The notes: generated from the sequence alone by a model not told the origin. DNA of 64,000 bases from Cedecea colo (GCF_011808225.1 NZ_SOYS01000006.1:79764-143763), one strand, 5' to 3'; counted from the stretch's first letter, positions 10,580 through 24,183 are shown. Translations and numbers: made by a program.

Positions 10580-12292
10580 CTATTCCCAAAAATCCCTGGC
10601 CGGGTCGAGCACCGGGCGGATAATCCCGGCGCGGATGGTGAAATCACCGAAGCCTTCGTCAGCTTCACGTTCTTTCGCCCAGCGCCCCACCAGCTCATCT
10701 ATCGATGCCAGAATCTCTGGTTCGGTGATATTTTCACGGTACATACGCGGAATACGCGTGCCGATGCGGTTACCGCCGATATGCAGGTTGTAACGCCCTG
10801 GCGCTTTACCCACCAGGCCGATTTCCGCCAGCATCGAGCGGCCGCAGCCGTTCGGGCAGCCGGTTACGCGCAGGACAATATGTTCGTCGCCCACGTGATG
10901 CTTTTCCATCACCTCTTCAACTTTAGTCACAAACTGCGGCAGGAAGCGTTCCGCTTCGGCCATCGCCAGCGGACAGGTCGGGAATGACACGCAGGCCATG
11001 GAGTTTTCACGCTGCGGTTTCACCGCGTGCATCAGCCCATGATCTTTAGCGATCTTCTCGATTTTAGCCTTTTCGCTTGCCGGTACGCCCGCCACGATCA
11101 GATTCTGGTTAGCGGTCAGGCGGAAATCGCCTTTGTGGATCTTCGCAATTTCCAGCAGCCCGGTTTTCAACGGACGGCCCGGGTAGTCCAGAATACGCCC
11201 GTTTTCGATAAACAGCGTCAGGTGCCATTTGTCGTCAATACCGTTGACCCAGCCGATACGATCGCCGCGACCGGTGAATTCGTAAGGACGAATCGGCTCG
11301 AATGTAATGCCCGCGCGACGTTCCACTTCCGCCTTGAATACGTCGACGCCAACGCGCTCAAGGGTGTATTTAGTCTTGGCGTTTTTACGATCGGTACGGT
11401 TGCCCCAGTCGCGCTGCGTGGTCACCACGGCTTCCGCTACGGCTAGCGTATGCTCAAGCGGGATATAGCCAAATTCGCTGGCGGTACGGGCGTAGGTTGC
11501 TTTGTTGCCGTGCTCAATGGACAAGCCACCGCCCACCAGCAGGTTGAAGCCCACCAGCCTACCGTCTTTGGCAATCGCGATGAAGTTCATGTCGTTGGCA
11601 TGCAGATCGACGTCGTTTTGCGGCGGCACCACAACCGTGGTTTTAAATTTACGCGGCAGGTAGGTCGCGCCCAGGATCGGCTCTTCGTCGGTGGTCGCGA
11701 CTTTTTCCTGATCCCACCAGATTTCGGCGTAGGCACGAGTGCGCGGCAGCAAATGCTCGGAGAGCTTTTTCGCCCACTCGTAAGCTTCCAGGTGCAGCTC
11801 GGACTCAACCGGGTTTGAAGTGCACAGCACGTTACGGTTCATATCGTTGGCGGTCGCCAGCGCGTCCAGGCCCACCTCATGCAGCATCTCATGGGCCGGC
11901 TTGACGTTCTTTTTCAGCAGGCCGTGGAACTGGAATGTCTGGCGGTTAGTCAGACGAATACTGCCGTAAATCGTTTTATCTTCGGCGAACTTATCAATGG
12001 CGCGCCACTGTTTTGTGGTGATGATGCCGCCCGGCAGGCGGCAGCGCAGCATCATGGCATGACGCGGCTCCAGCTTCTGCGCGGCGCGCTCGGCGCGGAT
12101 ATCGCGATCGTCCTGCTGATACATGCCGTGGAAGCGGATAAGCAGGAAATTGTCGCCCTTAAAGCCACCGGACAGCCCGTCGCGTAAATCTTCTTTAATG
12201 GTGCCGCGCAGGAAATTACTTTCACGCTTCATGCGCTCGGCATCAGACAGTTTTCCTTCAACCACTAACGGTCCAGGGTGTTTTTCGCTCAT
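10580..12292 (-). CDS. cysI: Sulfite reductase hemoprotein beta-subunit CysI
   Basis: Siroheme/[4Fe-4S] subunit that performs the six-electron reduction of sulfite to sulfide. It has 570 residues, as in E. coli. The cluster/siroheme cysteines are visible in [16 protein letters not shown] and TGCPNGCGR, and the duplicated sulfite/nitrite reductase ferredoxin-like and catalytic halves are intact. The start shares one base with the cysJ stop (TAATG). Confidence 0.97.
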   Translation of the reverse strand: MSEKHPGPLVVEGKLSDAERMKRESNFLRGTIKEDLRDGLSGGFKGDNFLLIRFHGMYQQDDRDIRAERAAQKLEPRHAMMLRCRLPGGIITTKQWRAIDKFAEDKTIYGSIRLTNRQTFQFHGLLKKNVKPAHEMLHEVGLDALATANDMNRNVLCTSNPVESELHLEAYEWAKKLSEHLLPRTRAYAEIWWDQEKVATTDEEPILGATYLPRKFKTTVVVPPQNDVDLHANDMNFIAIAKDGRLVGFNLLVGGGLSIEHGNKATYARTASEFGYIPLEHTLAVAEAVVTTQRDWGNRTDRKNAKTKYTLERVGVDVFKAEVERRAGITFEPIRPYEFTGRGDRIGWVNGIDDKWHLTLFIENGRILDYPGRPLKTGLLEIAKIHKGDFRLTANQNLIVAGVPASEKAKIEKIAKDHGLMHAVKPQRENSMACVSFPTCPLAMAEAERFLPQFVTKVEEVMEKHHVGDEHIVLRVTGCPNGCGRSMLAEIGLVGKAPGRYNLHIGGNRIGTRIPRMYRENITEPEILASIDELVGRWAKEREADEGFGDFTIRAGIIRPVLDPARDFWE

Positions 12293-14097
12293 TAGTAGAC
12301 ATCTCGCTGATAACGGCGCTCAATGCGCAGCTCACTTAAAAATTCATCTGCCGATTCGAGGTCCATACCACCGAACTCGGCTACCACTTCCAGTAATGCC
12401 TGCTCAACGTCTTTCGCCATGCGATTGGCGTCGCCGCAGACATAAATGTGGGCACCTTCGTTAATCCAGTTCCACAGTTCCGCGCCTTTTTCGCGCAGCT
12501 TATCTTGTACGTATATTTTATGTTGCTGGTCGCGAGACCAGGCGAGGTCGATATTCGTCAGCAGGCCCTCTTTGACGTAGCGCTGCCATTCCACCTGATA
12601 GAGGAAATCTTCAGTAAAGTGTGGATTGCCGAAGAACAGCCAGTTTTTCCCCGTTGCGCCATCGTTTTCACGCTGCTGCATGAAGGCGCGGAAAGGTGCG
12701 ATGCCGGTGCCAGGCCCAATCATAATCACCGGCGTTTCCGGGTTAGCCGGCAGGCGGAAGTTGTCGTTATGTTCGATAAAGACGCGTACTTCGCCATCTT
12801 CTTCAAGCCTGTCGGCCAGGAAGCCTGAAGCGCCGCCGGTGCGGGCACGGCCTTCTATGTCGTAGCGCACGACGCCAACGGTAATATGCACTTCGCTTTC
12901 GGCCTCAGCCTGCGAAGACGCGATGGAATACAGGCGCGGCGTAAGCGGACGCAGCAGTTCGGTCAGCTGCTCTGCGGTCAGTTCAGCCGGGGCATAACGC
13001 ACCATATCAACAATCGGCGTGTTCTGAGCAAAATGCTGGAGTTTGGTTTTATCGCCCGCCAGATCCAGCAGCGCCGCGTTGCGGGTAAGCTGGGCATATT
13101 TCTCGACGATATTTGTGGTATTAACCGTCAGTTCGAAATGCCATTCCAGCGCTTCACTTAGCGGTAGCGTTTTGCCGTCGACCGTCACGCTTTCATCGCC
13201 CTTCAGCCACAGCAGTTCCACCAGCTCTGTTACCAAAGCAGAATCGTTCTGATACCAGACGCCAAGCGCATCGCCCGGCTGGTAACGCAGGCCGGAATCG
13301 CCAAGGTCGATTTCGAAATGGCGCACGTCTTTTTCAGAATCGCGACCGGTGATTTTCTGATTAACCGCAAGCGTCGCCGTCAGCGGCGCCTCTTTGGTGT
13401 ACGGGCTGGTGAAGACTTCGTTTACCACGCCGGTTGCGGTGACCGCCGCCTGGGCTGGCGTTTCCGCCGGTACGCGCGATTTCAGCAGCTCAACGATTTT
13501 ACCGCGCCACTGTTGGGCCGCGGGCTGAAACTCCACGTCGGAATCTACGCGATCCAGCAGGCGAACGCCGCCCAGCTCCGCGAGTTTAGCATCGAAATCT
13601 TTACCGGACTGGCAGAAAAATTCGTAGGACGTATCGCCAAGGCTAAATACGGCAAACGCCGTATCGGTAAGTTTTGGCGCTTTTTTCGAGAACAGGAACT
13701 TATGCAGCGCCACCGCCTCTTCCGGCGGCTCGCCTTCACCCTGGGTGGAGGTCACGACAATCAGCAGTTTTTCCTGCGCGATCTGTTTGAATTTATAGTC
13801 GCCCGCGTTGACCAGATTGACGTTCAGCTTTGCCGCCAGCAGATCGTCACGCAGTTGCTCGCTAACGCGACGCGCATTGCCGGTCTGGGATGCGGAAATC
13901 AAAGTAATAACCGGTACTTCAGCCGCTGGCGGCTGCGCCGTAGCCACCGCGCCCGGGTGTTGATTAATCATTCCCCAGAAATAGCCGGACAGCCAGGCCA
14001 GTTGAGTCTGTGAGAAGTCGGTAGTTGCCGCCTGGAGGCGTGCCAGTTGCTCCGGGGTGAGCGGCAGCAAAGCGGTCGGTGGGGCCTGAGTTGTCAT
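12292..14097 (-). CDS. cysJ: Sulfite reductase flavoprotein alpha-subunit CysJ
   Basis: NADPH-dependent diflavin reductase that feeds electrons to CysI. The order is an FMN flavodoxin domain ([14 protein letters not shown], then [13 protein letters not shown]), a linker, an FAD domain (RLYSIASSQ), and an NADPH domain ([19 protein letters not shown]) ending in the family tail RRYQRDVY. I chose the ATG at 14097 (601 residues, beginning [13 protein letters not shown] as in E. coli) over an in-frame start 39 bases upstream with no homology. First gene of cysJIH. Confidence 0.96.
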   Translation of the reverse strand: MTTQAPPTALLPLTPEQLARLQAATTDFSQTQLAWLSGYFWGMINQHPGAVATAQPPAAEVPVITLISASQTGNARRVSEQLRDDLLAAKLNVNLVNAGDYKFKQIAQEKLLIVVTSTQGEGEPPEEAVALHKFLFSKKAPKLTDTAFAVFSLGDTSYEFFCQSGKDFDAKLAELGGVRLLDRVDSDVEFQPAAQQWRGKIVELLKSRVPAETPAQAAVTATGVVNEVFTSPYTKEAPLTATLAVNQKITGRDSEKDVRHFEIDLGDSGLRYQPGDALGVWYQNDSALVTELVELLWLKGDESVTVDGKTLPLSEALEWHFELTVNTTNIVEKYAQLTRNAALLDLAGDKTKLQHFAQNTPIVDMVRYAPAELTAEQLTELLRPLTPRLYSIASSQAEAESEVHITVGVVRYDIEGRARTGGASGFLADRLEEDGEVRVFIEHNDNFRLPANPETPVIMIGPGTGIAPFRAFMQQRENDGATGKNWLFFGNPHFTEDFLYQVEWQRYVKEGLLTNIDLAWSRDQQHKIYVQDKLREKGAELWNWINEGAHIYVCGDANRMAKDVEQALLEVVAEFGGMDLESADEFLSELRIERRYQRDVY

Positions 14098-14413
14098 GCT
14101 TGATTGGATTCCAGTAGCAAAGGGTGCCGTTTTCAACGTTTAACGGTAAAAAGCATTCATAGGGTAAGGTTAACCAGCTGGATAATAACAATTAAAGAAG
14201 GGATGGAAATAACAAATAACCAAAACGACTAACCGTTTTTTCGGGTAAACTATAACATCAAAAGAGATTAATTAACCTATTGATATAAAACAAATTAATT
14301 TCAAAAAATCGCCAGACACTGACAATTGGACAAAGATGGCCGCTTTAGTTAATGCGCAAAATAATGGATTCCGGTACTATGCGGCGGTTTTTCGCCCTAC
14401 TGAGACTGCAATA
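14098..14413. promoter_or_regulatory. Divergent intergenic region between cysJ and queD
   Basis: AT-rich 316-base gap. Toward cysJ (minus strand) a TATAGT hexamer (in TTGATGTTATAGTTTACC, about plus 14242-14259) is a plausible -10, with AT-rich DNA and short TTAT/ATAAC-type words downstream of the kind CysB binds. I cannot fix a CysB site. Toward queD I see no strong promoter hexamers and only a weak Shine-Dalgarno. No ORF here has homology to anything I recognise. Confidence 0.4.
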
Positions 14414-14773
14414 ATGGCAACCACCCTGTTTAAAGATTTCACCTTCGAAGCCGCTCACCGCCTGCCGCACGTGCCGGAAGGCCATAAGTGCGGTCGCCTG
14501 CATGGCCACTCGTTTATGGTGCGCCTGGAAATTACCGGCGAGGTCGATCCCCATACCGGCTGGATTATTGATTTCTCTGAGCTGAAAGCGGCGTTCAAGC
14601 CAACCTACGATATGCTGGATCACTACTATCTGAACGATATTCCGGGCCTTGAGAATCCGACCAGTGAAGTGCTGGCCGCCTGGATCTGGGACAGAATGAA
14701 GCCGATTCTGCCGCTCCTTAGCGCGGTAATGGTAAAAGAGACCTGTACCGCCGGATGCGTATATAAAGGCTAA
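14414..14773 (+). CDS. queD: 6-carboxy-5,6,7,8-tetrahydropterin synthase QueD
   Basis: Converts dihydroneopterin triphosphate to carboxytetrahydropterin, the first committed step toward queuosine. The start at 14414 gives 119 residues (E. coli 121); an upstream in-frame ATG at 14336 would add 26 residues unlike any QueD. Zinc ligands His15, His30 and His32 and catalytic Cys26 are in place ([15 protein letters not shown]). The next enzyme, QueE, is encoded convergently across a shared terminator; QueF is at 41.5 kb. Confidence 0.95.
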   Translation: MATTLFKDFTFEAAHRLPHVPEGHKCGRLHGHSFMVRLEITGEVDPHTGWIIDFSELKAAFKPTYDMLDHYYLNDIPGLENPTSEVLAAWIWDRMKPILPLLSAVMVKETCTAGCVYKG

Positions 14774-14775
14774 GT

Positions 14776-14805
14776 AAAAAAGGCACCGAAAGGTGCCTTT
14801 TTTAC
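14776..14805. terminator. Bidirectional terminator between queD and queE
   Basis: GGCACC-GAAA-GGTGCC hairpin flanked by AAAAAA on the left and TTTTTT on the right. It can terminate queD on the plus strand and queE on the minus strand; the queE stop follows directly. Confidence 0.9.
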
Positions 14806-15477
14806 TTACGCGATATTCAGGTACTTATGCGTCTGCATCGAAAGCCGCCAGTTGCGGGCGATACAGGTTTCAATACACAGGCGGGTCGCATCTTCTTTTT
14901 GGCTGATAGGTTGCAGCGCGATAATGCGATTTTTGTCATCGGTAAGCGTCCTTAGCAACTCATCTAACGCCTCGATGTCGCGCATACGCCCAACGGGATG
15001 TTTGATTTCGTCCGCTCGTTCCAGCGCCTGAGGAAGCACATCGTAACCGCCGCGCATATTCACCTTCGGCGACACCGTTACCCACGTCGTCGCCGTGCAG
15101 CGGACATCGTGCGTGCCGCTGGTTTCAATCTGGCAACTAAAGCCGTGATGTTCCAGCAAAGAGGTTAAGGGATGCAGATCGTGGATACAGGGCTCACCGC
15201 CGGTAATCACCACGTGGCGAGCGGTATAGCCCTGGCGCTGCATCACGGCCAGCAAATCTTCCGCGCTTGCCGCGCCCCATTTATCGCTCTCTTTGGTTTT
15301 GGCGAGAATGCTGAACAGAGACACTTCACGATCCGCGAGTTTATCCCAGGTGTGTTTGGTATCGCACCATGCGCAGCCCACCGGGCAGCCCTGCAGGCGG
15401 ATAAAGATGGCGGGCACACCGGTAAAATAGCCCTCCCCTTGCAGGGTCTGGAACATCTCGTTAATCGGGTACTGCAT
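14806..15477 (-). CDS. queE: 7-carboxy-7-deazaguanine synthase QueE (radical SAM)
   Basis: Radical-SAM ring contraction of carboxytetrahydropterin to 7-carboxy-7-deazaguanine. The start at 15477 gives 223 residues, as in E. coli; two codons upstream is another ATG. The [4Fe-4S] ligands have the unusual CX3CX2C spacing (Cys31, Cys35, Cys38 in CPVGCAWCD) seen in enteric QueE. The glycine-rich SAM motif VITGGEPC follows, and the C-terminus ends THKYLNIA. Confidence 0.95.
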   Translation of the reverse strand: MQYPINEMFQTLQGEGYFTGVPAIFIRLQGCPVGCAWCDTKHTWDKLADREVSLFSILAKTKESDKWGAASAEDLLAVMQRQGYTARHVVITGGEPCIHDLHPLTSLLEHHGFSCQIETSGTHDVRCTATTWVTVSPKVNMRGGYDVLPQALERADEIKHPVGRMRDIEALDELLRTLTDDKNRIIALQPISQKEDATRLCIETCIARNWRLSMQTHKYLNIA

Positions 15478-15548
15478 AATCATCTCTGTAATAGTCGTAA
15501 AAACTAATTATCGCAGAACTATTGCTTGAGATCATGCTTAAAGGGTGT

Positions 15549-15583
15549 GACCGGCTCAATCGGGGGGCGACTGAACCGGCCAC
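15549..15583. repeat. Large imperfect palindrome downstream of nanE
   Basis: GACCGGCTCAATCG at left and CGACTGAACCGGCC at right form a roughly 12-bp imperfect stem around GGGGGG. On the minus strand it lies just after the nanE stop, but no good T-run follows, so it is an mRNA-stabilising hairpin or weak terminator rather than a clear intrinsic terminator. Confidence 0.5.
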
Positions 15584-15591
15584 GGCTACGG

Positions 15592-16290
15592 TTACAGCGG
15601 CGCAACCATAGCGTTTACGAAGCGGCGGGTGATCTGCTGCGGACGAGTTATCGCCCCGCCTACCACCACCGCATGCGCGCCCAGCGCCAGGCAACGTGCC
15701 GCCATTGCAGGCGTTTCCACATTACCTTCCGCAATCACCGGCACGTTAACCGCAGCCAGCACATCGCGCAGGAACTGACAATCGTTGTTCGCCAGTATTT
15801 GCCCTTCTGTTTCCGTCGTGTAGCCGTGCAGCGTGGTGCCAACGCAGTCAAAGCCGATTTCTGCGGCATAGCGCGCTTCATCAACCGTGGCGATATCCGC
15901 CATCAGCAGCAGTTCTGGATAACGGCTGCGAACCGCCTCAACCAGCGCGCGCAAATCTAAATCACCCGGCCGCTCATGGCCCGTAGCATCCATCGCGATC
16001 ATCGCTGGTTTTACCGCCATCAGCTCATCCACCTCTTTAAGCGTTGGCGTGATGTAGACATCGCTGCCCGGATAGTCGCGCTTAATGATGGCGATAACGG
16101 GTAAATCAACGAGTTCCATAATGGTTTTTACATCTATCAGGCTGTTGGCACGAATAGCCGACGCGCCTCCCTGGGCGGCGGCCAGCGCCATTCGCGACAT
16201 AATAAACGGGCTGTGCAGCGGTTCGTTATCCAGCGCCTGGCAGGAGACGATGAGTTTTCCCTCAATCAGCGACAACATGGATGGTTTCAT
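15592..16290 (-). CDS. nanE: Putative N-acetylmannosamine-6-phosphate 2-epimerase NanE
   Basis: TIM-barrel epimerase expected to convert ManNAc-6-P to GlcNAc-6-P. The 232 residues show NanE hallmarks: KLIVSCQAL near the N-terminus, [16 protein letters not shown] with the catalytic-region Lys, [17 protein letters not shown], and the phosphate-binding loops PVIAEGN and [10 protein letters not shown]. It is clearly diverged from the nan-operon NanE of E. coli. Its start overlaps the 3' end of the PTS gene by 4 bases (ATGA-type), so it is coupled to sugar uptake. No NanA, NanK, NagA or NagB is encoded nearby. Confidence 0.85.
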   Translation of the reverse strand: MKPSMLSLIEGKLIVSCQALDNEPLHSPFIMSRMALAAAQGGASAIRANSLIDVKTIMELVDLPVIAIIKRDYPGSDVYITPTLKEVDELMAVKPAMIAMDATGHERPGDLDLRALVEAVRSRYPELLLMADIATVDEARYAAEIGFDCVGTTLHGYTTETEGQILANNDCQFLRDVLAAVNVPVIAEGNVETPAMAARCLALGAHAVVVGGAITRPQQITRRFVNAMVAPL

Positions 16291-17843
16291 GGGGCAAGAA
16301 TCTCCTCTACTTCATTTTTGATGATGGTCACGTGCGGACCGTAAATCACCTGCACGCCGTTCCCACGGCGGATAACCGCCCGCGCGCCGGTTTCTTTCAA
16401 TAAAGCTTCATCGATAAGCGTGCCGTCATGCAGCGTGACGCGCAGCCGTGTGGCACAGCAGTCCAGCTCAACAATATTCTCTTTACCGCCAAGCGCGACG
16501 ATGACCTGCAAAGGGCGTTCGCCCGCAGCAACCTGCACGCTTTCGGTAGTAACGTCTTCACGACCGGGCGTTTTAAAGTTGAAGCGCGTAATAACAAAGC
16601 GGAAGGTGAAGTAATAAAGAAAGAACCACGGAATACCGACCAGCGGCACAAACATCCAGTTGGTTTTCGCTTCGCCCTGCAGCACGCCAAACAGAATGAA
16701 GTCGATAAAGCCGCCGGAAAACGTCTGGCCGATGGTGATGTGCAGAATATGCGCCAGCATAAAGGCCAGCCCGTCGAACACGGCGTGGATCACATACAGA
16801 ACCGGGGCGATAAACAGGAACGAGAACTCGATAGGTTCAGTGATGCCGGTGAGAAAAGATGTCAGCGCCGCAGAGATTAACAGCCCGGCCACGCGCCTGC
16901 GGTTTTCCGGCTTAGCCGTGTGATACATCGCAAGGCAGGCGCCAATCAGACCAAACATCATGGTGATAAAGCGTCCGGACATAAAGCGCGCGGTGCCGAT
17001 ATAAAACTGCTGAGTATTCGGATCGCCAAGCTGGGCGAAGAAAATACGCTGTGTGCCTTCCACCAGCTGGCCGTTAATCATTTCGGAGCCGCCAAGCGCG
17101 GTGGTCCAGAAAGGCAGATAGAAGATATGGTGCAGGCCGAACGGGCCAAGCATGCGCAGCACAAATCCATAAATAAAGGTGCCGAAGTAACCGGTGGCAT
17201 CCACCAGACCGCCCATGCCGAAAATTAGCTTCTGGAAATGCGGCCAGACGATGGTCATTATCGCCCCGACCAGAATCGCCGCCAGCGAACTGACGATCGG
17301 CACAAAGCGCGATCCGCCAAAGAAACCAAGGAACTGCGGCAGCGCGATTTTGTTGTAGCGGTTATGCAAAAGCGACGTGACCAGACCGATGACAACCCCG
17401 CCAAACACGCCGGTTTCAAGCGTCTGCGTTCCAAGCGCCATGCCCTGTCCCACCGCACCGGGATTGGTTGTCGCCAGCGCTCCGCTCAGCGTCAGCAGCG
17501 CGTTGATGGTTGCGTTCATCACCAGATAAGCCAGCAGCGAGGCGAGCCCTGCGGTGCCTTTATCGCCCTTCGCAAGCCCTACCGCGACGCCAACCGCAAA
17601 CAAGACCGCCAGGTTGGCAAATACAATAGACCCGGCGCTTGCCATGATGGTGAAAATGCCCTGAAGCCATCCCAGATCCAGAAACGGATAAGCCGTAACG
17701 GTATTGGGATTGGACAGTGCGCCACCGATACCCAACAGCAAGCCTGCCGCAGGCAGAACCGCGACCGGCAGCATAAAGGATTTTCCAAATCGCTGGGCCT
17801 TCTCGAACCAGCCTCCTGATGACGCTCCGCTAAATACTGACAT
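16287..17843 (-). CDS. PTS transporter subunit EIICB, glucose/N-acetylglucosamine family
   Basis: Membrane permease plus phosphotransfer domain. Residues about 15-420 are an EIIC with roughly ten hydrophobic segments and the sugar-site motif GITEPIEF. The C-terminal EIIB (about 440-518) has the phosphocysteine Cys463 in CCATRLR. There is no EIIA domain, so it probably takes phosphate from the general EIIA-Glc (Crr). Overlap with nanE suggests the imported sugar phosphate is ManNAc-6-P or is turned into it; N-acetylglucosamine or glucosides remain possible. Shine-Dalgarno GGGGAG precedes the ATG. It is divergent from an RpiR-type regulator. Confidence 0.85.
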   Translation of the reverse strand: MSVFSGASSGGWFEKAQRFGKSFMLPVAVLPAAGLLLGIGGALSNPNTVTAYPFLDLGWLQGIFTIMASAGSIVFANLAVLFAVGVAVGLAKGDKGTAGLASLLAYLVMNATINALLTLSGALATTNPGAVGQGMALGTQTLETGVFGGVVIGLVTSLLHNRYNKIALPQFLGFFGGSRFVPIVSSLAAILVGAIMTIVWPHFQKLIFGMGGLVDATGYFGTFIYGFVLRMLGPFGLHHIFYLPFWTTALGGSEMINGQLVEGTQRIFFAQLGDPNTQQFYIGTARFMSGRFITMMFGLIGACLAMYHTAKPENRRRVAGLLISAALTSFLTGITEPIEFSFLFIAPVLYVIHAVFDGLAFMLAHILHITIGQTFSGGFIDFILFGVLQGEAKTNWMFVPLVGIPWFFLYYFTFRFVITRFNFKTPGREDVTTESVQVAAGERPLQVIVALGGKENIVELDCCATRLRVTLHDGTLIDEALLKETGARAVIRRGNGVQVIYGPHVTIIKNEVEEILAP

Positions 17844-18017
17844 AAATTTTCTCCCCGCCGCTTTATTATGATGAAAATTTTTACCACAATAAACGCATGA
17901 TGCAGAAAATTTCCGTCATCATTACGATCGCCATCACATTTAATCGAATCTGCTGGCACAGCACGGGGGCTTTCCGCCACACTAGGCGCAGTTTGAACAG
18001 CAAGCGGGATGGGTTCG
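17844..18017. promoter_or_regulatory. Divergent control region between the PTS gene and the RpiR-type regulator
   Basis: The AT-rich gap contains inverted arms ATGATGAAAATTT (17868-17880) and TCATCAT (17916-17922, preceded by GAAAATTTCCG), centred upstream of the PTS gene. Such an imperfect palindrome is a reasonable operator candidate for the adjacent RpiR-family protein. No single promoter stands out. Confidence 0.4.
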
Positions 18018-18845
18018 ATGACGGAAAATGAAAATATATTGCTGCACCTGCGCCAGGGCCTGCCGGGCTACAGCCCAACGCTGCAAAAGCTGGGGGATTT
18101 CATCCTTACCCAGCCGCAGAAGGTGCTGTACCTGACGATTACCGAACTGGCGCGGGAAAGCGAAACCAGCGAGGCAAGCGTTACTCGCCTGTGCCGTCAT
18201 TTAAGCTGCAAAGGCTACACGGAGTTCAAAATGGCGGTGGCGCTGGATATTCAGCAAAACCAGTCCGCTGCTACGGTCAGCGAAGACAGCATAGATGAGC
18301 TGGTTGAAGAATCCGTACAGGCGCTGCGGGATACCGGAAAACTCATCAATCGCGATGTGCTTAAGCAGGCGGGGCTTACGCTCCACGAGGCGACGTCCGT
18401 GCAGATTTACGGCGTTGCCGCCAGCGCAATCATAGGGGATTACCTGCACTACAAGCTGCTGCGCCTGGGTAAATCAGCCCAGCTTTTCAGCGACATGCAC
18501 CGTGCCGCAATGAATGCCGCTACGCTTGGCGAGCGCGATTTAGTGGTGGCGATTTCCAGTTCCGGATCGACAAAGGATCTGCTGCATGTGGTGAAGCTGG
18601 CCAAAAAGCGCAACGCGCGCGTGCTGCTGCTGAGCAATACGCTTCGCAGTCCGCTGGCCGATCTTGCCGACCTTCTGCTGGTAGCGGCAAAACCGGAAGG
18701 CCCGCTCAGCGCAGGCTCGCTGAACGCCAAAGTTGGCGCGATGTTGCTGGTTGAAGTGCTGATCGGGGCGTTAGTCTCCCACGATAGCCGCTATGCCTCA
18801 GCAAGCCAGCAAACCGCGAGCGCGACCTTACCGCTGCTTATCTGA
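18018..18845 (+). CDS. RpiR/MurR family transcriptional regulator with SIS domain
   Basis: Predicted DNA-binding regulator of the divergent PTS-nanE operon. An N-terminal RpiR helix-turn-helix (about residues 1-77: LTITELARESETSEASVTRLCRHLSCKGYTEFK) is followed by a SIS sugar-phosphate-binding domain (about 120-250: VYGVAAS-like QIYGVAASA, then AISSSGSTKD). The likely ligand is an amino-sugar phosphate such as ManNAc-6-P or GlcNAc-6-P, by analogy with MurR. I prefer the ATG at 18018 over 18009 because GGGATGGG sits at a better distance; the choice is uncertain. Confidence 0.85.
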   Translation: MTENENILLHLRQGLPGYSPTLQKLGDFILTQPQKVLYLTITELARESETSEASVTRLCRHLSCKGYTEFKMAVALDIQQNQSAATVSEDSIDELVEESVQALRDTGKLINRDVLKQAGLTLHEATSVQIYGVAASAIIGDYLHYKLLRLGKSAQLFSDMHRAAMNAATLGERDLVVAISSSGSTKDLLHVVKLAKKRNARVLLLSNTLRSPLADLADLLLVAAKPEGPLSAGSLNAKVGAMLLVEVLIGALVSHDSRYASASQQTASATLPLLI

Positions 18846-18889
18846 AAATGGCCGGGAACGTCCGGCCACTCTCGGTTGCTCAAAGCAGG

Positions 18890-19906
18890 CTATTTTTTCG
18901 CTTTAAAATCAATGACCATCCGGCCTTTGATTTTGCCGCTTTCCATTTCATGGAAGATATCGTTGATATCCTCAAGCGGGCGCATAGTCACTTTCGGCGT
19001 AACTTTGCCTTCTGCTGCAAACTGGAAGGCTTCGGCCAGATCCTGACGCGTACCGACCAGCGAGCCGACGACTTCGATACCGTCCAACACCAGGCGTGGG
19101 ATATTCAGGCTCATCGACTCTGACGGCAGACCGACCGCGACAATACGTGCTCCGGCACGCACGGCGTCAACGGCTGAGTTAAATGCAGCTTTCGCTACCG
19201 CCGTAACTACCGCAGCATGAGCGCCACCGGTTTTTTCCTGGATAACTTTCGCCGCATCTTCATTACGCGAGTTAATCACCAGATCCGCCCCGCTCTCTTT
19301 AGCGAAGTCGAGCTGGGCATCGTTAACGTCGATAGCGATAACTTTGGCATTAAAGACGTTTTTAGCATACTGCAACGCAAGGTTGCCAAGCCCGCCCAGA
19401 CCATAGATGGCAATCCACTGGCCCGGTTTGATATTGGAAACTTTTACTGCTTTGTACGTTGTGACGCCCGCACAGGTCACGCTGCTGGCCGCGGCGGATT
19501 CAAGACCATCCGGGACTTTTACCGCGTAATCGGCAACCACAATACACTCTTCCGCCATGCCGCCGTCTACGGTGTAACCAGCGTTAGTCACGCTGCGGCA
19601 CAAGGTTTCGTTGCCGCTGTTACAGTATTCGCAGTGGCCGCAGCCGCGGAAAAACCAGGCCACGCTTGCGCGGTCACCCACTTTTAGCGATGTCACGCCC
19701 GGCCCAATCGATGTAACGACACCGATACCTTCATGCCCAAGCGTAGTCCCTGTTACATCGCCAAAATCGCCGTTTTTCACGTGTAAATCGGTGTGGCAAA
19801 CGCCACAACATTCCATCGCCAGCAGCGCTTCACCGTATTCCAGCGCACGCATGGGTTTATCAACGATCTCAACGGAATGATTTTTTGTAACAACTGCAGC
19901 TTTCAT
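18890..19906 (-). CDS. adhP: Zinc-dependent alcohol dehydrogenase AdhP
   Basis: NAD-dependent ethanol/propanol dehydrogenase of the medium-chain family. The 338 residues match E. coli AdhP (336) throughout. Catalytic zinc ligands Cys37 and His58 (with Glu59) are present, the structural zinc cysteines lie in [16 protein letters not shown], and the Rossmann motif is [14 protein letters not shown]. In E. coli adhP is elsewhere on the chromosome; here it sits alone between the RpiR gene and eno, convergent with the former. Confidence 0.92.
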   Translation of the reverse strand: MKAAVVTKNHSVEIVDKPMRALEYGEALLAMECCGVCHTDLHVKNGDFGDVTGTTLGHEGIGVVTSIGPGVTSLKVGDRASVAWFFRGCGHCEYCNSGNETLCRSVTNAGYTVDGGMAEECIVVADYAVKVPDGLESAAASSVTCAGVTTYKAVKVSNIKPGQWIAIYGLGGLGNLALQYAKNVFNAKVIAIDVNDAQLDFAKESGADLVINSRNEDAAKVIQEKTGGAHAAVVTAVAKAAFNSAVDAVRAGARIVAVGLPSESMSLNIPRLVLDGIEVVGSLVGTRQDLAEAFQFAAEGKVTPKVTMRPLEDINDIFHEMESGKIKGRMVIDFKAKK

Positions 19907-20013
19907 AGCGGTCTCCTGTCCTGTGAATGAAATGCCCCATTAATACTGGACGGGGGAGGCACAACCTGCAAATGAGAAGCCATTTTTAGTGCGGAAGGTA
20001 ACAAAAAAGATGT

Positions 20014-20037
20014 AAAAAAACCCGCCGAAGCGGGTTT
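20014..20037 (-). terminator. eno: eno terminator
   Basis: On the minus strand AACCCGC-TTCG-GCGGGTT is followed by TTTTT. The tetraloop hairpin with U-run lies 25 bases after the eno stop and is a canonical intrinsic terminator. Confidence 0.92.
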
Positions 20038-20061
20038 GAGAAGCGTAAGCGGCAGTAATAA

Positions 20062-21384
<1,323 letters not shown>

Positions 21385-21440
21385 CTAAAACTCCAGACAA
21401 ACAACGCGCGAAATATCGCGCGTTGCCGTTCTAACTCTGC

Positions 21441-23093
<1,653 letters not shown>

Positions 23094-23132
23094 TTAGGTT
23101 TAAAGACGATGGAATAACCAGGACGGGAAAGC

Positions 23133-23161
23133 AGTATACCCGAACAGTATGGGCGCCACAA
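23133..23161 (-). promoter_or_regulatory. pyrG: Candidate pyrG promoter
   Basis: On the minus strand TTGTGG (plus 23156-23161) and TATACT (plus 23133-23138) are separated by 17 bases. This is the best sigma-70 match in the 225-base mazG-pyrG gap and lies about 55 bases upstream of the pyrG ATG. Confidence 0.55.
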
Positions 23162-23303
23162 ACTTTCATTCTTCACCCGCCAGCCTGACCTCGCGCGTTG
23201 TCAGGCCTGAGAAAATAGCGGGTCTGATATAAATGTTTTTGACGCAAATCAAGCGCTTGTTAATTTGAAACCGTCATAAAATGCGCTTGATCGCAAAAAC
23301 GCG

Positions 23304-24095
23304 TTAGATTTCAGTTTCCTGGCGTTTAACCTGCTGCCAGGCTTTTTCCATCTGTTCGAGGGTGGCCTGCGGCATTTCCAGGCCCTGCGCCGCGATAATG
23401 CTTTCTACTTCGCGAAAACGACGCTCAAATTTTCGGTTAGCTTTTTGTAGCGCGACTTCAGCTTTAGTGCCTAAATGACGTGCCAGGTTTACCGTGGCAA
23501 ACAGCAGATCGCCCACTTCTTCTTCAAGCTTCGCCTCATCAACAACGGCCTGTTGCGCCTCGTGCATCACCTCGTCGATTTCTTCATGCACTTTATCCAG
23601 TACCGGGCCGAGAGAATCCCAGTCGAAGCCGACGGACGAACAGCGTTTCTGAATTTTTTGCGCGCGCATTAAAGCGGGCAGCGCCTCGGGGATATCATCC
23701 AGCGCCGAATGCTGCTCTTTTTCGGCACGTTCAGCGGTTTTGATACTTTCCCATTTTTCGAGCACTTCCGCGCTGTTGCCAGCAGTGGCATCGCCAAAAA
23801 TATGCGGGTGGCGGCGTTCCAGCTTGTCGCTGATGGCCGCGCAGATATCATCGAAGTTAAAACGCCCTTCTTCCTGCGCCATCTGCGCGTAAAACACCAC
23901 CTGGAAAAGTAAATCGCCCAGCTCGCCGCGCAAATCATCGAAATCTTCACGGTTGATAGCGTCCAGCACTTCGTAGGTTTCTTCCAGCGTGTAGGGGGCG
24001 ATGGTGGCAAAGGTTTGCTCCCGATCCCACGGGCAGCCGTTTTCCGGATCGCGCAGGCGCTTCATGATGCCCAGAAGGCGAGTAATTTGGTTCAA
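23304..24095 (-). CDS. mazG: Nucleoside triphosphate pyrophosphohydrolase MazG
   Basis: Hydrolyses (d)NTPs to NMP and PPi; in E. coli it also lowers ppGpp. The 263-residue protein has two MazG repeats: an N-terminal one with EETYEVLDAI and GELGDLLFQVVFYAQ, and a C-terminal one with EEIDEVMHEA and EEVGDLLFATVNLARH, each carrying the EExxE/ExxD metal motif. In E. coli mazE and mazF sit between relA and mazG; here that gap holds only REP elements. Confidence 0.95.
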   Translation of the reverse strand: MNQITRLLGIMKRLRDPENGCPWDREQTFATIAPYTLEETYEVLDAINREDFDDLRGELGDLLFQVVFYAQMAQEEGRFNFDDICAAISDKLERRHPHIFGDATAGNSAEVLEKWESIKTAERAEKEQHSALDDIPEALPALMRAQKIQKRCSSVGFDWDSLGPVLDKVHEEIDEVMHEAQQAVVDEAKLEEEVGDLLFATVNLARHLGTKAEVALQKANRKFERRFREVESIIAAQGLEMPQATLEQMEKAWQQVKRQETEI

Positions 24096-24116
24096 TGTCG
24101 ATCCTATACGTTTTGC

Positions 24117-24183
24117 GTAGGGTGGATAAGCGAAGCGCCATCCACCAAATAATGTCGGATGACGCTCGCGCTTATCCGACCTG
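24117..24183. repeat. REP-like double palindrome between relA and mazG
   Basis: GGTGGAT (24121-24127) pairs with ATCCACC (24140-24146), and GTCGGAT (24154-24160) with ATCCGAC (24174-24180). The internal sequences (AAGCGAAGCGCC, GACGCTCGCGCTT) match the REP family at 10498. The two units occupy nearly the whole 109-base gap where E. coli carries mazEF. Confidence 0.75.
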
